64,000 nucleotides of DNA, taken from contig NZ_CP058557.1 of assembly GCF_018141165.1 (NCBI RefSeq), forward strand, positions 3,348,001 to 3,412,000, in the 5' to 3' direction. This document shows, piece after piece, positions 8,112-17,672 of this stretch (position 1 is its first letter; each line of letters starts with the position of its first letter). The DNA comes from Alkaliphilus sp. B6464 (lineage in GTDB: Bacteria > Bacillota > Clostridia > Peptostreptococcales > Natronincolaceae). The notes below the pieces were generated by a model. That model searched no databases. It was not told the origin of the DNA and worked only from the letters and a program-made list of their open reading frames with translations. The translations under genes were made by a program, and so were the position numbers.

Positions 8112-9415
8112 TATTTAATCACCCTTTCTATGTAGATTTTGTCTACACTATCGACAGGTTGTACAGCATATCTTATGAACACGGAATCTATATCATCACC
8201 CTCAAATATTTCAAAATCTTCTAATGTTGTATTTTGAAAGGCTCCTAATTCTTCGTACTTTTTAGCTAGTTTATAAATCTCATTTTTAAGAATAGCTCTA
8301 CCTGCCTCATCATTATCTTCTTTACCAATATAGTAAGTGTAAAAAGTCTTATCTATGTCTCCGTCAAAGTTATCTAGTGCTCTGGATGGCCTTCCTTTTC
8401 TTAATGCCTTTGGTCTTTCTTTCGATAATGATTTTAAAGTAGTGACATCTTGTTCTATTACTACATTGCCATCTCTAGACATGGTAAAAACAACTTCACC
8501 CTTAAGCAACGCTTTCTTGATATCCTCATTTTGTAGCTCCCCGGTTACATTGGTAGCACCCATCTTATATTTATGATAGGTTAGTGATTCGTTAATTCTT
8601 GCTCCTGCTACGGCCCCTAATACATAAGGTACACATTCAGCTGAGGTCAATTTTGATGCACCCATCACGACTCCATTTTTAACGGAATAAATAGCCTCAT
8701 GATCCGCTTCTGGATATTCAGATAGTACGCATTGAATTTTGTACCCGACTTCATCTCGAATCCGATTAATAAAACTAACAAAGAGTTCTTTAATAGGTTC
8801 TTCAGTTCCTGGATAACCAATGGCATTGATATTACCTACTTCTCTTTCTACAGCTTCAAGAAACTGAATATAGCTTTCATTGGTAACTGTTCCTGTTTCC
8901 CCACCTGTTAATTTTAATCCGGCCACTTCCTGCAAGGTTCCTGAAAGGGTAATAAAATCACTTTTGAATTCTTTTATAGTGGTAATGTTCTGTTTCTCTA
9001 CCTCTATGGTTCCAAGGGTTATAATCACTTGATAACTATCATCTAAGTTCTTTTCAATGACAACTGTGATATCATTCCCTCTAATTCCTTCATATTTGGC
9101 CTCTGCTATAAGTTCCCCTTCTGTAGCCTTTGATTTCTTTCCTTGCTCCGCTACATTGTATAAGTAAATAATTCTAGCATTTTTAAAGGCTTCTTTGATA
9201 GGGAATACTTCTTGGTCAGTAATTGAATACCCAATCTTTTTTAGTAGGTTTTCCCCATTTACTATCTGAATAAATCCTTTTTCTCCCCAATTTAACTTAA
9301 GGGGTAAAGCACATACGCCTCGATCGGATACTTGAGATAGATCCATATCCTCTGATGTATTTCTGCTATACACACCTGGTCTTCCTTTATTTTGACTTTC
9401 CCACCTAGCACCCAT
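8111..9415 (-). CDS. Contractile tail sheath protein (XkdK-like)
   Basis: The 434-residue product is a phage tail sheath subunit, which defines this phage as a myovirus. It opens with the family's RPGVYSRNTS segment and carries a middle domain (ITVVIEKNLDDSYQVII) and the C-terminal SVFIRYAVQPVDSVDKIYI conserved strand. Length is typical of PBSX-type sheaths. The ATG follows GGAAGTGAAATA. Confidence 0.95.
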   Translation of the reverse strand: MGARWESQNKGRPGVYSRNTSEDMDLSQVSDRGVCALPLKLNWGEKGFIQIVNGENLLKKIGYSITDQEVFPIKEAFKNARIIYLYNVAEQGKKSKATEGELIAEAKYEGIRGNDITVVIEKNLDDSYQVIITLGTIEVEKQNITTIKEFKSDFITLSGTLQEVAGLKLTGGETGTVTNESYIQFLEAVEREVGNINAIGYPGTEEPIKELFVSFINRIRDEVGYKIQCVLSEYPEADHEAIYSVKNGVVMGASKLTSAECVPYVLGAVAGARINESLTYHKYKMGATNVTGELQNEDIKKALLKGEVVFTMSRDGNVVIEQDVTTLKSLSKERPKALRKGRPSRALDNFDGDIDKTFYTYYIGKEDNDEAGRAILKNEIYKLAKKYEELGAFQNTTLEDFEIFEGDDIDSVFIRYAVQPVDSVDKIYIERVIK

Positions 9416-9606
9416 TATTTCACTTCCTTTCTTCTAAAAGCTTCTAACTCGCTTTTTACTTCTTCCTTTGTATACTTCTTATCATTATCTAAGATAATTT
9501 TTAATATATCTTGATCTATTGCTGAGTATAACTTGGATTGAATGAATTGATTTTTAGAGTATCTATGTTCTTTTACCGCTTCTTCACTCTTTTTTAATTT
9601 ACTCAT
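9415..9606 (-). CDS. Small hypothetical protein before tail sheath
   Basis: The product has 63 mostly helical and charged residues and no recognised domain. It overlaps both neighbours by a few bases, so it is translated with the operon. PBSX has the small XkdJ-like gene near this place, but similarity is not visible. A head-tail or tail completion role is inferred from position only. Confidence 0.7.
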   Translation of the reverse strand: MSKLKKSEEAVKEHRYSKNQFIQSKLYSAIDQDILKIILDNDKKYTKEEVKSELEAFRRKEVK

Positions 9607-10027
9607 CCTTAACCACTCCTTCCTTCTCTAAAGCCTCCATTTTGATACCTTCTTCTATCTCGATTAATCCAACATCTACATCAAAGAAATAATGTAATAT
9701 ATCGTTGACCTTCTCTACTTTTCTATTGTTTAGTCTTATCACCTTACCATCTTCAAGTTGTATATATTCTATAGATCTTAATAACTTATTTTGTACTATC
9801 ATAAAGTCACTGTTACTATCTTCTAGATCGCTAAAATACTGAACATCAAAGAATATATTATCTGTATAGGTCTTGCATAATCCTTTTTCGGTGCTTGTAT
9901 TTAAAATGGCAACAAAAAAACAAGGTGCTTTAAAACCTTGCTTAATAGCTTCGTTATAAATTGTAACTTCGGAAAAAATCTTTTCTAATTCTTGATTTAT
10001 AGCAACTACTATTTTATCAATAGTCAT
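9599..10027 (-). CDS. Tail terminator-like protein (DUF6838-type)
   Basis: The 142-residue product looks like the tail terminator/completion family found before sheath genes: an N-terminal helix (TIDKIVVAINQELEKIF), then APCFFVAIL and DVQYFSD, a pattern shared by these proteins. It would cap the finished tail for joining to the head. Family assignment is from pattern memory and moderately sure; position is exactly as expected. Confidence 0.75.
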   Translation of the reverse strand: MTIDKIVVAINQELEKIFSEVTIYNEAIKQGFKAPCFFVAILNTSTEKGLCKTYTDNIFFDVQYFSDLEDSNSDFMIVQNKLLRSIEYIQLEDGKVIRLNNRKVEKVNDILHYFFDVDVGLIEIEEGIKMEALEKEGVVKDE

Positions 10028-10036
10028 CGTATCACC

Positions 10037-10474
10037 TTATTCTGTTTTAAGAATTTCTTCTAATAATTTGGCTGCTCTATTCTCTAAAAACCTAGGTAAT
10101 TCTCGTTCTATTTCCTTCATTGAAATAGTCATCATAAATCTTCCCTGTACCCACCCTGTATGATCTCTGGTTCTATGGCCATATTCCACAAAATTAGCAT
10201 ATTCTGTTGGATTATATATCTCTACTACATAAGAGCTGCCTTGCTTTTCTACATTCCCTACTTTCCAGTTACGTCTAAGGTTACCTCCTGTTCTTCCAGA
10301 ACCTTGAGGGTATACTCCAACAGGGGTACGTTTCTTAATCTTTCTTTCTGCTCTAAAAGCCATTTCCAAAATAAATTCTTCCAGAAACTTATCTACTACT
10401 TTTCTATTTATGGATCTTTGAAAGTTGTCTGCAAGTTTCTTAAAATCCGAATAATCAAAGCTACCTTTACCCAT
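10037..10474 (-). CDS. HK97 gp10-like head-tail protein (XkdI-like)
   Basis: The 145-residue protein has the hallmark RTGGNLRRNWKVG and NPTEYANFVEYGHRTRDHTG segments of the HK97 gp10 family, neck/tail-completion proteins. In PBSX the homologue is XkdI. The ATG overlaps the upstream stop (TAGATG), with AGAAGG upstream. Confidence 0.92.
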   Translation of the reverse strand: MGKGSFDYSDFKKLADNFQRSINRKVVDKFLEEFILEMAFRAERKIKKRTPVGVYPQGSGRTGGNLRRNWKVGNVEKQGSSYVVEIYNPTEYANFVEYGHRTRDHTGWVQGRFMMTISMKEIERELPRFLENRAAKLLEEILKTE

Positions 10475-10864
10475 CTATGCTTTACCTTCTTTTAACAGGA
10501 TAACTTCTTGATGATTATTATAAGGGAATCCTTCTCCAGCTTTATATGTCTCTTTAACCCCAAGTTTATTAGTAACCTCTATAGTATCACCTTGCTTATT
10601 TTCTAGTTCTGGGGCTATGAAGAGTTTAAGTTCATAAGCTATCTGGTTTACTGTATCAGTTTGATTATTTTTAGATAGGCTTTGCTTAGATACTTTGCAA
10701 GGTTGATCTTCATATTTAACTTTGGGTACTTGCTTAGTTGCTCTAGTGACGGGATCTTTATAATCTTCGCAGCCTGTCACATTGCATGTGCAATCATATA
10801 AGCTCTCTATAGCTTTTCTTGCCTTAGCCCTAGCTTTCTCTATACCTTTAAACATGATTACCAT
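10475..10864 (-). CDS. Head closure protein (XkdH-like)
   Basis: The 129-residue product resembles XkdH/gp16-type head-closure proteins: a basic N-terminal helix (KARAKARKAIESLY), a cysteine-bearing beta barrel part (CNVTGC, QPCKVSK) and an LGVKETYKAGE turn. It lies between the connector and gp10-like genes as expected. Two in-frame ATGs (10864, 10855) are possible; neither has a strong ribosome binding site and initiation is likely coupled to the overlapping upstream gene. Confidence 0.8.
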   Translation of the reverse strand: MVIMFKGIEKARAKARKAIESLYDCTCNVTGCEDYKDPVTRATKQVPKVKYEDQPCKVSKQSLSKNNQTDTVNQIAYELKLFIAPELENKQGDTIEVTNKLGVKETYKAGEGFPYNNHQEVILLKEGKA

Positions 10865-11196
10865 ACCAGCTTTCTATATCTATTAAGTTGCTCTTTGTAA
10901 TTCTTTATTAATGTGTCTTTAAATTCATTAGCCGAACTCCTATAGCTTACAGTAGTATCTCCTTCGCTTATGGAAGAGACAGAACCCAGGGGACTCTCTT
11001 CTTCTCCTAGGTTCTCATTTCTATATAGATCTACCGCCATGCTTAAAACTGTATTGTTAAGCTCTGTTGGAATCTCTTTTATATTGCAATAGTTCTTTAT
11101 AGTATCTTCTGTTTTTTCTAGTGTAAACTGGAGTATAAAGTCTTTTGTATCATCTGTAATACCTAATAGTTGTTTCAACTTCTCTAACTGAGTCAT
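10858..11196 (-). CDS. Head-tail connector protein (gp6/YqbG-like)
   Basis: This small, helix-rich product matches the gp6-like head-tail connector family that forms the ring below the portal. Typical traits are an N-terminal LKQLLGITDD helix, a middle LNNTVLSMAVDLYRNENLG helix and a short Tyr/Ser-rich end of the fold (TVSYRSS). I choose ATG 11196 because the GTG at 11205 is inside the AGAAGGTGA ribosome binding site; the protein is then 112 residues. Confidence 0.85.
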   Translation of the reverse strand: MTQLEKLKQLLGITDDTKDFILQFTLEKTEDTIKNYCNIKEIPTELNNTVLSMAVDLYRNENLGEEESPLGSVSSISEGDTTVSYRSSANEFKDTLIKNYKEQLNRYRKLVW

Positions 11197-11209
11197 CTTA
11201 TTCACCTTC

Positions 11210-12220
11210 TTATAGCTTATGCTTAAATGCTACTATTCTTATTTGTTTTGGCTCATATACTCTTTGCCAGTTGGCTTTATTTGCTAACTCTAATCTAGAT
11301 GGCCCTTCTGTTTTAGCTACACTTGCATTGGTAAATCTAATCCCTCTAGGATGTAAAATATAAGTCTTTCTATTGATTAAATAATCAACTCCAGAACCTT
11401 TTTTCTTGTCTCTATCGGTTTCGGTAGCTATAAATCCTACTGGATTGCCATTTCCTAATGCTAAAGCTCCTTGACCAAATAGGTAAGTTGTGTAAGTTCC
11501 GCCAGTCTCCACAGGACAACCATCATCAATTACTACTCTTTTACCTTGATAAACGTTAAATGCGGGACTATCACTTGGCTTTATTACATCTATTAAGTTT
11601 TGCTTTCTTAAAGCTGATTCTGTAGCACTATGCATAACAACTGCCGTTAAAAGTTCTTTTGCATCTCCTAGCATTTGTTGTGCGTCTATAAAGGCACTAG
11701 CTGACCATTTGGAAGCATCACCTTCTAATGCAGATATGTCTAGAAGATTATCCTTCATTGTTGGAGCTAAAAACACACCTTTAAGAATTGCAATTAATTC
11801 TTTCTGCATATCTCTAGTCCAAAATCCACTTACTAATTCTGCTATAGCTGCCATTGGGTCCTTACCTGCAAGTGCAGCAGATAAGTCCGTAGCACTCCAC
11901 ATTTTTGCACGTCTTATAATAGCTGCCACATCTTTATTACTTGTAATCTTAGCTGCTTCTAAATCTGCATCTTCGATTATTTGTTCTGACTCTCCTGTTA
12001 AATCCTCGAAGAACGGCATGTTAATAGTTGGAGCTGCTTGAGAAGCTAGATTGTCAAACTCTGAATTGTTTGTTATTATGCCACTTTGTACTAAAGCACT
12101 TTTCTCCATTGTTCTATTGATTACATAAGGATTAAATAATTCTGGTACGATAACATCTGATAATTTAGTACCTCCACTTGAAGCGAATAATTGCAGATCC
12201 ATTTTAAATTTTGTTTTCAT
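11210..12220 (-). CDS. Major capsid protein
   Basis: The 336-residue coat protein has a conserved N-terminal LSDVIVPELFNPYV segment and a C-terminal region with NRKTYILHPRGIRF, as in gp13/XkdG-like capsids of Firmicute phages. The start at 12220 is preceded by AAAGGTGAT, which contains the alternative GTG. Its first residues (KFKMDLQLFA) nearly copy those of the scaffold encoded next to it. The capsid lies directly after the scaffold gene, the standard order. Confidence 0.92.
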   Translation of the reverse strand: MKTKFKMDLQLFASSGGTKLSDVIVPELFNPYVINRTMEKSALVQSGIITNNSEFDNLASQAAPTINMPFFEDLTGESEQIIEDADLEAAKITSNKDVAAIIRRAKMWSATDLSAALAGKDPMAAIAELVSGFWTRDMQKELIAILKGVFLAPTMKDNLLDISALEGDASKWSASAFIDAQQMLGDAKELLTAVVMHSATESALRKQNLIDVIKPSDSPAFNVYQGKRVVIDDGCPVETGGTYTTYLFGQGALALGNGNPVGFIATETDRDKKKGSGVDYLINRKTYILHPRGIRFTNASVAKTEGPSRLELANKANWQRVYEPKQIRIVAFKHKL

Positions 12221-12238
12221 ATTTATCACCTTTCCTTT

Positions 12239-12883
12239 TTATATACTTACTCCAGCTTGGCTCATTAATTGTCTAGCCTGTTCTGGGTTTTCTTTAAATA
12301 TCTTTCCTTGATCCGTTAAGTTAAAAGTTTCTTTCTTCCAAGGATTATTCTTCATCGATGGATCAATTGTATTAGTATCTTTATTTGGATCTCTACCTTT
12401 CAATATATCCTCACCAAATAAATAAGAGTCCGATTCTTTCAGACCCTTTAATTGTTCTTCTAACCCTATTAAATTGTCTCCATCAATACTTACCTTGTCT
12501 AAATCTAACAGAGCTTTTATAACCTTAATATTCCTTACATTTGCACCCTTTAAAGCTCCTTCTAATGCATAATTAAATTGCATATCCTGTATCTGTTTTT
12601 CATAGTCCTTTACTTTAGTCTCATACTCTCCTACTTTAGTTTGTAATGCTTCATTATCCTTGTTACTCTTTTTTAAATCATCAATAGTATTACTCGCTGT
12701 TTTAAGTTGTTCATTTAAAGCATTGAACTTATCTTTAGGTATCCAATTACCATCTGACACTATTGCTATCTTTTGATCTCCTAGCTTTTCTGTAACTTGC
12801 TTATATAGATCCTCACCTAATAGTTGCTCTAGTGTTTCACCTGCGAATAATTGCAAGTTCATTTTAAATTTATTGATTGTCAT
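12239..12883 (-). CDS. Capsid scaffolding protein (GP20 family)
   Basis: The 214-residue protein has the GP20 minor structural/scaffold layout: a short N-terminus (KFKMNLQLFA), a long coiled coil from about residue 50 to 105 (LKTASNTIDDLKKS, TKVKDYEKQI), then YALEGALKGANVRN, a motif shared by the family, and a C-terminal NPWKKETFNLT. It would guide capsid assembly and be lost on maturation. A GGAGGAAT site precedes the ATG. Confidence 0.92.
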   Translation of the reverse strand: MTINKFKMNLQLFAGETLEQLLGEDLYKQVTEKLGDQKIAIVSDGNWIPKDKFNALNEQLKTASNTIDDLKKSNKDNEALQTKVGEYETKVKDYEKQIQDMQFNYALEGALKGANVRNIKVIKALLDLDKVSIDGDNLIGLEEQLKGLKESDSYLFGEDILKGRDPNKDTNTIDPSMKNNPWKKETFNLTDQGKIFKENPEQARQLMSQAGVSI

Positions 12884-12980
12884 TCCTATTCCTCCTATTA
12901 TTGTTCTAACCTTTTTAAAGTGGCCGGCTCCACCTTTGAACTCTTGTTTCTTTATGCCCTAACAATACTAAAAAAGGGCA

Positions 12981-13017
12981 ATATAAAAGCACCTACTACT
13001 TTTCTAGCAAGTGCCTT
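12981..13017 (-). terminator. Intrinsic terminator inside head operon
   Basis: Minus-strand GCACTTGCTA (13005-13014) pairs with TAGTAGGTGC (12989-12998) around a six-base loop, with two G-U pairs, then TTTTATAT. It lies directly past the stop of the 13018-13254 gene and ahead of the scaffold gene, so it may attenuate rather than end transcription. Confidence 0.6.
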
Positions 13018-13254
13018 CTAATTAAAAGTTATATAGTTTTTTAATTCTATTTCAGATTCTATATAGGTCGCTCCTACATCTTCATCCATTATTAGCTTTA
13101 TTTTTTTATCATCCAAGTAATATATTTGTATCAATGATCCGTTGACATCTTCTAATAGGGTTTCTGCTTTTACATTTGGAATTTTCTTTATCATTTCATC
13201 ATACTTATTAAACACTGTAGCGTCTACTTCTGTACTCAAAGTATAGTCAAACAT
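13018..13254 (-). CDS. Hypothetical protein between MuF and scaffold
   Basis: The 78-residue acidic product has no recognised domain. It begins MFDYTLSTEVDATVF and has a beta-hairpin-like middle (GSLIQIYYLDDKKIKLIMD). A very good GGAGGGG site precedes the ATG, and a terminator hairpin follows its stop immediately. It may be an accessory gene inserted in the packaging/head operon. Confidence 0.7.
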   Translation of the reverse strand: MFDYTLSTEVDATVFNKYDEMIKKIPNVKAETLLEDVNGSLIQIYYLDDKKIKLIMDEDVGATYIESEIELKNYITFN

Positions 13255-13265
13255 TTTAACCCCTC

Positions 13266-14831
13266 CTAGTTTACTCCAAATTTCTCATTTACTGATTTCC
13301 TAGTGGTGCTTGAACTACCAATTATATCTTTATAAACCTCATCTAATGAAAGTTTCTTATATTTAACTTTGTAATCTACTAACTGTTCAAATGTTTTAAT
13401 CGCTTCTTCTAAATTTAGTCTTTCAGCTTCTTTTCTATCTTTCATCATCAATCTAGCTTCTGTTTTATATTTATTTCTCAAACTATAAGATTCCATAGCC
13501 TGTTCTTTAATGTCCTTAGACTTATCTATTACATTAGGTATATCGCTACATTTATGAACATACCACTCTCTTACTTCTTTATTACCCAATTTTCCATATA
13601 AAGAATCTCTATAATCTAAAGAATTTAACGTATCTTGTTTCTTAGTCTTAATATTTTCCCATTCTTTAATATTATTATACTTTAGTTCTTGGAAGTCCTC
13701 AAGTTTAGAAGGTATTTTATCACCAAATATTAATTTATATTTACTGTGCTGTGCCGTATCACTATACTTATTATGTAGTTTCTTCTCTGCTAATAATTCT
13801 TCTGGATCACTTTCAACATATTTCTCATACCATTCTTTGTAATTCATATTTCCATCTACATAATAAACGTTACCATCACTATCTCTCGCAATTCTATTTT
13901 CATCTATAGTATCTGAAAAATAGGCTATAGTTGTGGTTCTACAGTTCGGATGGAATGGTGGAGCATTTACTCCAGGTTGCATTTCTGATACTTTAAATAT
14001 ATTCCCATCCATGGATCTACATATCTGGCTAGTACTAAGGTCTAATGTAGCTAATACTTCATATTCTTTTACTACTCCACTATTCTTGTATGAATCCATT
14101 GTAGCTTTATTAGTTATATAAGCACTTTCTGTATTAACAAGGGTAGCTGCTCTACTCCTGGATACATTCATCCTATCTGCTAGTAACCTTGATGTTTTAT
14201 CTATACTATCCCCGCGAATTAATGATTGTACAAGAGTTGTCTGCAACTCCGTCAGAAGTTTAGTTCTATTATCCCATACTCGGCTACTAAAATTTCCTTC
14301 CATCCACTTTTGGGCTATGGCTTTTTCTATGGTGTTTGTATCTAGCTTTGCAAAGTTTACTCCTATACCTAGTCCCTTTTGAAATTCATAAATGTTCCTG
14401 TAATAGGTATCTTCGTAAATATCCGATAGTAGTCTGTTCATTCCTTCTAGCTGACCATTCATTACCATCTCTACTTGATGTCGTATTTGGGTTTGTAAGG
14501 CTTCTAACCTACTGACCCTAACTTTATACGATACATTATTTAGTTCCTGCTCCCATATGCCATTAGTATTGTTTTTAGCCTTAGATGTGAACTCCTCTAA
14601 AGTCATTTTAAACTCAGATGACTCTCGGCCACCTAGTAATTTTTTAGCCTCTGACATATCTACTTTATTTTCAATTGCAAATCTTTGATAGAAAATTTCT
14701 ATATCCTGCTGAATACTTAATTTAGCTTTTTCATATTCTTTGATCATAGAAGTTACATATTCATCCGTTTTCTTAAATTGCTTTGAAGCTATCTGCTCTG
14801 AACGTTTTTCCCAGTATTCTTTATTCTTCAT
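13266..14831 (-). CDS. Phage minor head protein (MuF/SPP1 gp7 type) with long C-terminal extension
   Basis: The 521-residue product carries the Mu F-like minor head domain around residues 190-310, with the signature SRSRAATLVNTESAYI and the zinc-like NAPPFHPNCRTTTIAYF. Such proteins are ejected with DNA and bind the portal. After residue 320 a lysine-rich extension of about 200 residues follows (REWYVHKCSDIPNVI, RLMMKDRKEAERLN). MuF proteins often carry variable C-terminal effector or toxin domains; this one is unassigned. The ATG overlaps the end of the portal gene. Confidence 0.88.
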   Translation of the reverse strand: MKNKEYWEKRSEQIASKQFKKTDEYVTSMIKEYEKAKLSIQQDIEIFYQRFAIENKVDMSEAKKLLGGRESSEFKMTLEEFTSKAKNNTNGIWEQELNNVSYKVRVSRLEALQTQIRHQVEMVMNGQLEGMNRLLSDIYEDTYYRNIYEFQKGLGIGVNFAKLDTNTIEKAIAQKWMEGNFSSRVWDNRTKLLTELQTTLVQSLIRGDSIDKTSRLLADRMNVSRSRAATLVNTESAYITNKATMDSYKNSGVVKEYEVLATLDLSTSQICRSMDGNIFKVSEMQPGVNAPPFHPNCRTTTIAYFSDTIDENRIARDSDGNVYYVDGNMNYKEWYEKYVESDPEELLAEKKLHNKYSDTAQHSKYKLIFGDKIPSKLEDFQELKYNNIKEWENIKTKKQDTLNSLDYRDSLYGKLGNKEVREWYVHKCSDIPNVIDKSKDIKEQAMESYSLRNKYKTEARLMMKDRKEAERLNLEEAIKTFEQLVDYKVKYKKLSLDEVYKDIIGSSSTTRKSVNEKFGVN

Positions 14832-16242
14832 TATCTACATCACCACTTTTAAAGTTAGGTGGATATACTTGAAGATCTTTTTCTCTCTGTTTCTCTAACC
14901 TGTCTAATTCCTCCGACACATCTTCTACCCATGGATGATTAGCAACTATTGTTTCATCAGATATAACTCCTTTAGATTGAGCCGCTATTTGTACATCCTC
15001 TAAATCGTTGGTTATCATGGTCCTTCTAAATGTTACTTGTACGGTAGTACTATTATAATCTTTCTTATCTATGATATTGATATATTCAGTAGTAAACCAT
15101 AGTAGCCTTTTAACTGCCTTTCTAAACTTCCTTTCCATGACAGAAGCTTTCATATTCAATAGAGCATAAAGGAATTTAAGAGCTACACCGCTAGGACTAT
15201 TCCCGAATCTATCTGTTTTTACATTTACACCTTGACCGAATAAGAATATATTTTCTTCTAGTCGGTCCAGCATTTCTTTCTTAGCATCTATAGGAATATT
15301 TAGCTCTAACTTGTCTACTCCGCTACCTGGTTCGCCACTAACCTTTATAGTTTTGTAGTGTCTTAGGTTCTCACTAAATTGTGATAGGTCGGTATCTTCA
15401 TATCCTTTTAATATAGTTATGATTTCTTGTACTTCTGATAGATTATTGGCTAGATCGGATACATTAAGGTCATAGTTATCTATAAGTTCTTTATAGTATT
15501 TCAAATCACTATTTCTTTCCTCGTTATTAGGAAACTCAATAAAAGGTACTTTGCCCCATCCATAGCCTACATTATTGTAGTAGAAGTGCGAATCCGGATT
15601 CTTAAGTTCTGTATCATCTAACACAAATACTCCGTTTTCTTCTTCAATGTAAAAGGTTACAGTGTCTCTAGTCCACCATTCTACTCTAATTCTATCTTTG
15701 CCATTAACCTCTACTAAATAATACCTTAATACCGCTTCTAGGTTCTCTTGTAGGCTTGTATCATAGATAGGTATAACTTCTTCTGCCGGAATGATTATAA
15801 ACTTAAATTTGCCCTCACTATTAATATATATATGTAGCCATTCAGTACCCTTATTGGAACTATTCTTTGCTAATTCTGTTAGTCTATCGTCCCATTCTTC
15901 ACCTAATATTAAATTGAGCCTTTCCTCGTAATCCTTATCCTTTTTATCGCATTGAAACACTATAGGCTTACCAACTAAATAAGATACCTTCTGGTCAACT
16001 AGGAGCTTATGCCAGTTGTGAGGTATCTTATGGTTTGCTTTTGTATCATCTTCTAGTTTGCGGCCATCTTTATAGTAGTACTGTTTACGTTTTAATATGT
16101 CATTCTCATTTTCGTAGTACCTTTGCCCTTCTACCATTTTCATGGTATCATGGCTATCTATTAAATCTTTAATAATACTAGAATCATTAATATTGGATTC
16201 GCTTATAAGCTTCTGCTCTAATAACTTTTGATACGTTATCAA
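14821..16242 (-). CDS. Portal protein (SPP1 gp6-like)
   Basis: The product matches SPP1-type portal proteins, the dodecameric ring through which DNA enters and leaves. Features are HNWHKLLVDQKVSYLVGKP near residue 75, the WLHIYINSEGKFKFIIIPAEE core, and DRFGNSPSGVALKFLY near residue 350. I prefer the TTG at 16242, placed correctly after AAGGTGATAGA, over the ATG at 16260 which has no ribosome binding site. The product is then 473 residues. Confidence 0.93.
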   Translation of the reverse strand: MITYQKLLEQKLISESNINDSSIIKDLIDSHDTMKMVEGQRYYENENDILKRKQYYYKDGRKLEDDTKANHKIPHNWHKLLVDQKVSYLVGKPIVFQCDKKDKDYEERLNLILGEEWDDRLTELAKNSSNKGTEWLHIYINSEGKFKFIIIPAEEVIPIYDTSLQENLEAVLRYYLVEVNGKDRIRVEWWTRDTVTFYIEEENGVFVLDDTELKNPDSHFYYNNVGYGWGKVPFIEFPNNEERNSDLKYYKELIDNYDLNVSDLANNLSEVQEIITILKGYEDTDLSQFSENLRHYKTIKVSGEPGSGVDKLELNIPIDAKKEMLDRLEENIFLFGQGVNVKTDRFGNSPSGVALKFLYALLNMKASVMERKFRKAVKRLLWFTTEYINIIDKKDYNSTTVQVTFRRTMITNDLEDVQIAAQSKGVISDETIVANHPWVEDVSEELDRLEKQREKDLQVYPPNFKSGDVDNEE

Positions 16243-16397
16243 TCTATCACCTTCTTTCATATGTATTCATAAGAACAGGTCAAAAATCATAGCATATCTA
16301 TACATTTTCATTGAATAATAACACATTTGTTGTATTATCAATACTTACAATCATTTTTGTATGTTACAGAACTATGATTATGTTACATTCGACCTAT

Positions 16398-17672
16398 TTA
16401 TTTAAGAAATTCTATCGACTTATTACCAAATATAATTGTATTTACAAAGTATCTATCAGCATCTAATTGGTGATCGTTTTCCTTTGAAGGTTTATCCTCT
16501 CCCCTATCGGCCGCTTTAGAATCCCATATGTAAGACGAAAATTCTCTGAATGTCTCTTTACAACAATCGTTATAAACTATAAGTAAATTATTAAGAGCAG
16601 ATGCCATATTTCTAATGCCATCTAATACATCATTCTTAGCTTTTCTTACTTTTATCTTACGTTTTTTTAGCTCTGCAATAAACGAAGCGGCAGAAGGGTC
16701 TACTATAACACTTTTTATATTTAATTCACCTATAAAGTCTACTAAATCATCAGCATATTCTGTATCTGTTTTTTGTTTGGATTGTTTTCTACCATCATAA
16801 TGGTATTCTTTGATCTTATACCATTTATTTTGATATTTGCCCCACAAACCAAATGTGGTTGGGTTTTGTGTACCATAGTCAATAGATACATAATATTCGG
16901 TGTATGCTCTATTTGTAGTTTTAACTGTATGTTTTTCATGACTAAACATATCATATATAACACCTTCGGCCATTACCCATAATCCAAGGATATACCTCTT
17001 AAAAAACACACCAGAATACATCTTCCTATATCTTTCCTTGATCTTTTCTGTTAGGGAAAGATTATCGTCCATAGTAAAGTGTAAATAGATTAAATTTTTA
17101 TCTTTAATTCTATCTATCCATCCAATCTTAAACCAATGATGTGGTCCGGCAGGGTTACAGTTAAACCAAAATTTAGAGCCATCAACTGAACAACGACCTG
17201 TAGCTTGACTAACAAAACTCTCGGGCATCAAAGCCACTTCATCAAAGAATACTCCAGCTAGTGTTATCCCTTGAATAAGATCCTGTGACCTTTCATCTTT
17301 ACCACCAAAAATATAAAAATAGTTAGTGATATTACCTTTACTAACTATGACTAGATTATCAGCTCTATGATCCTTAACTTTATATCCTCTGGACTTTAAC
17401 ATTAACTTAAGCCAAAAGAGAACATTACGTCTAAATGAGCCTATGGTTTTACCGCACATTCCAAAGTTCTGTTGGTCAAAAGTCTCCATGGCCCACATTA
17501 CGTATGACAATGACATAGATAGAGTTTTACCACTTCTTATGGCTCCATCGGCTATAATGCCATCTTTATCCTTTACCGGAGAATTGGGAAGCCACCAAGT
17601 TAATATTTTCTTCTGCTTTTTAGAGAAGGGTTTGAACTTAAATACTGCCTTTTTAATCTTCTTCAGCATCAT
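16398..17672 (-). CDS. Terminase large subunit (PBSX XtmB-like)
   Basis: This 424-residue motor ATPase/nuclease packages DNA. Visible motifs are the Walker A-like [12 protein letters not shown] (about residues 44-55), the Walker [11 protein letters not shown] (about residue 140), coupling motif [19 protein letters not shown], and the nuclease acidic residues in [15 protein letters not shown] and [10 protein letters not shown], then DHQLDADRY near the end. Length and motif spacing are those of Terminase_3 proteins. It overlaps the small subunit gene. Confidence 0.95.
   Translation of the reverse strand: MMLKKIKKAVFKFKPFSKKQKKILTWWLPNSPVKDKDGIIADGAIRSGKTLSMSLSYVMWAMETFDQQNFGMCGKTIGSFRRNVLFWLKLMLKSRGYKVKDHRADNLVIVSKGNITNYFYIFGGKDERSQDLIQGITLAGVFFDEVALMPESFVSQATGRCSVDGSKFWFNCNPAGPHHWFKIGWIDRIKDKNLIYLHFTMDDNLSLTEKIKERYRKMYSGVFFKRYILGLWVMAEGVIYDMFSHEKHTVKTTNRAYTEYYVSIDYGTQNPTTFGLWGKYQNKWYKIKEYHYDGRKQSKQKTDTEYADDLVDFIGELNIKSVIVDPSAASFIAELKKRKIKVRKAKNDVLDGIRNMASALNNLLIVYNDCCKETFREFSSYIWDSKAADRGEDKPSKENDHQLDADRYFVNTIIFGNKSIEFLK

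Noticed and set aside
16261-16397. Inverted AATCATAG/CTATGATT pair between portal and terminase genes
   Set aside because: Arms are short and about 75 bases apart with no promoter or terminator trait.
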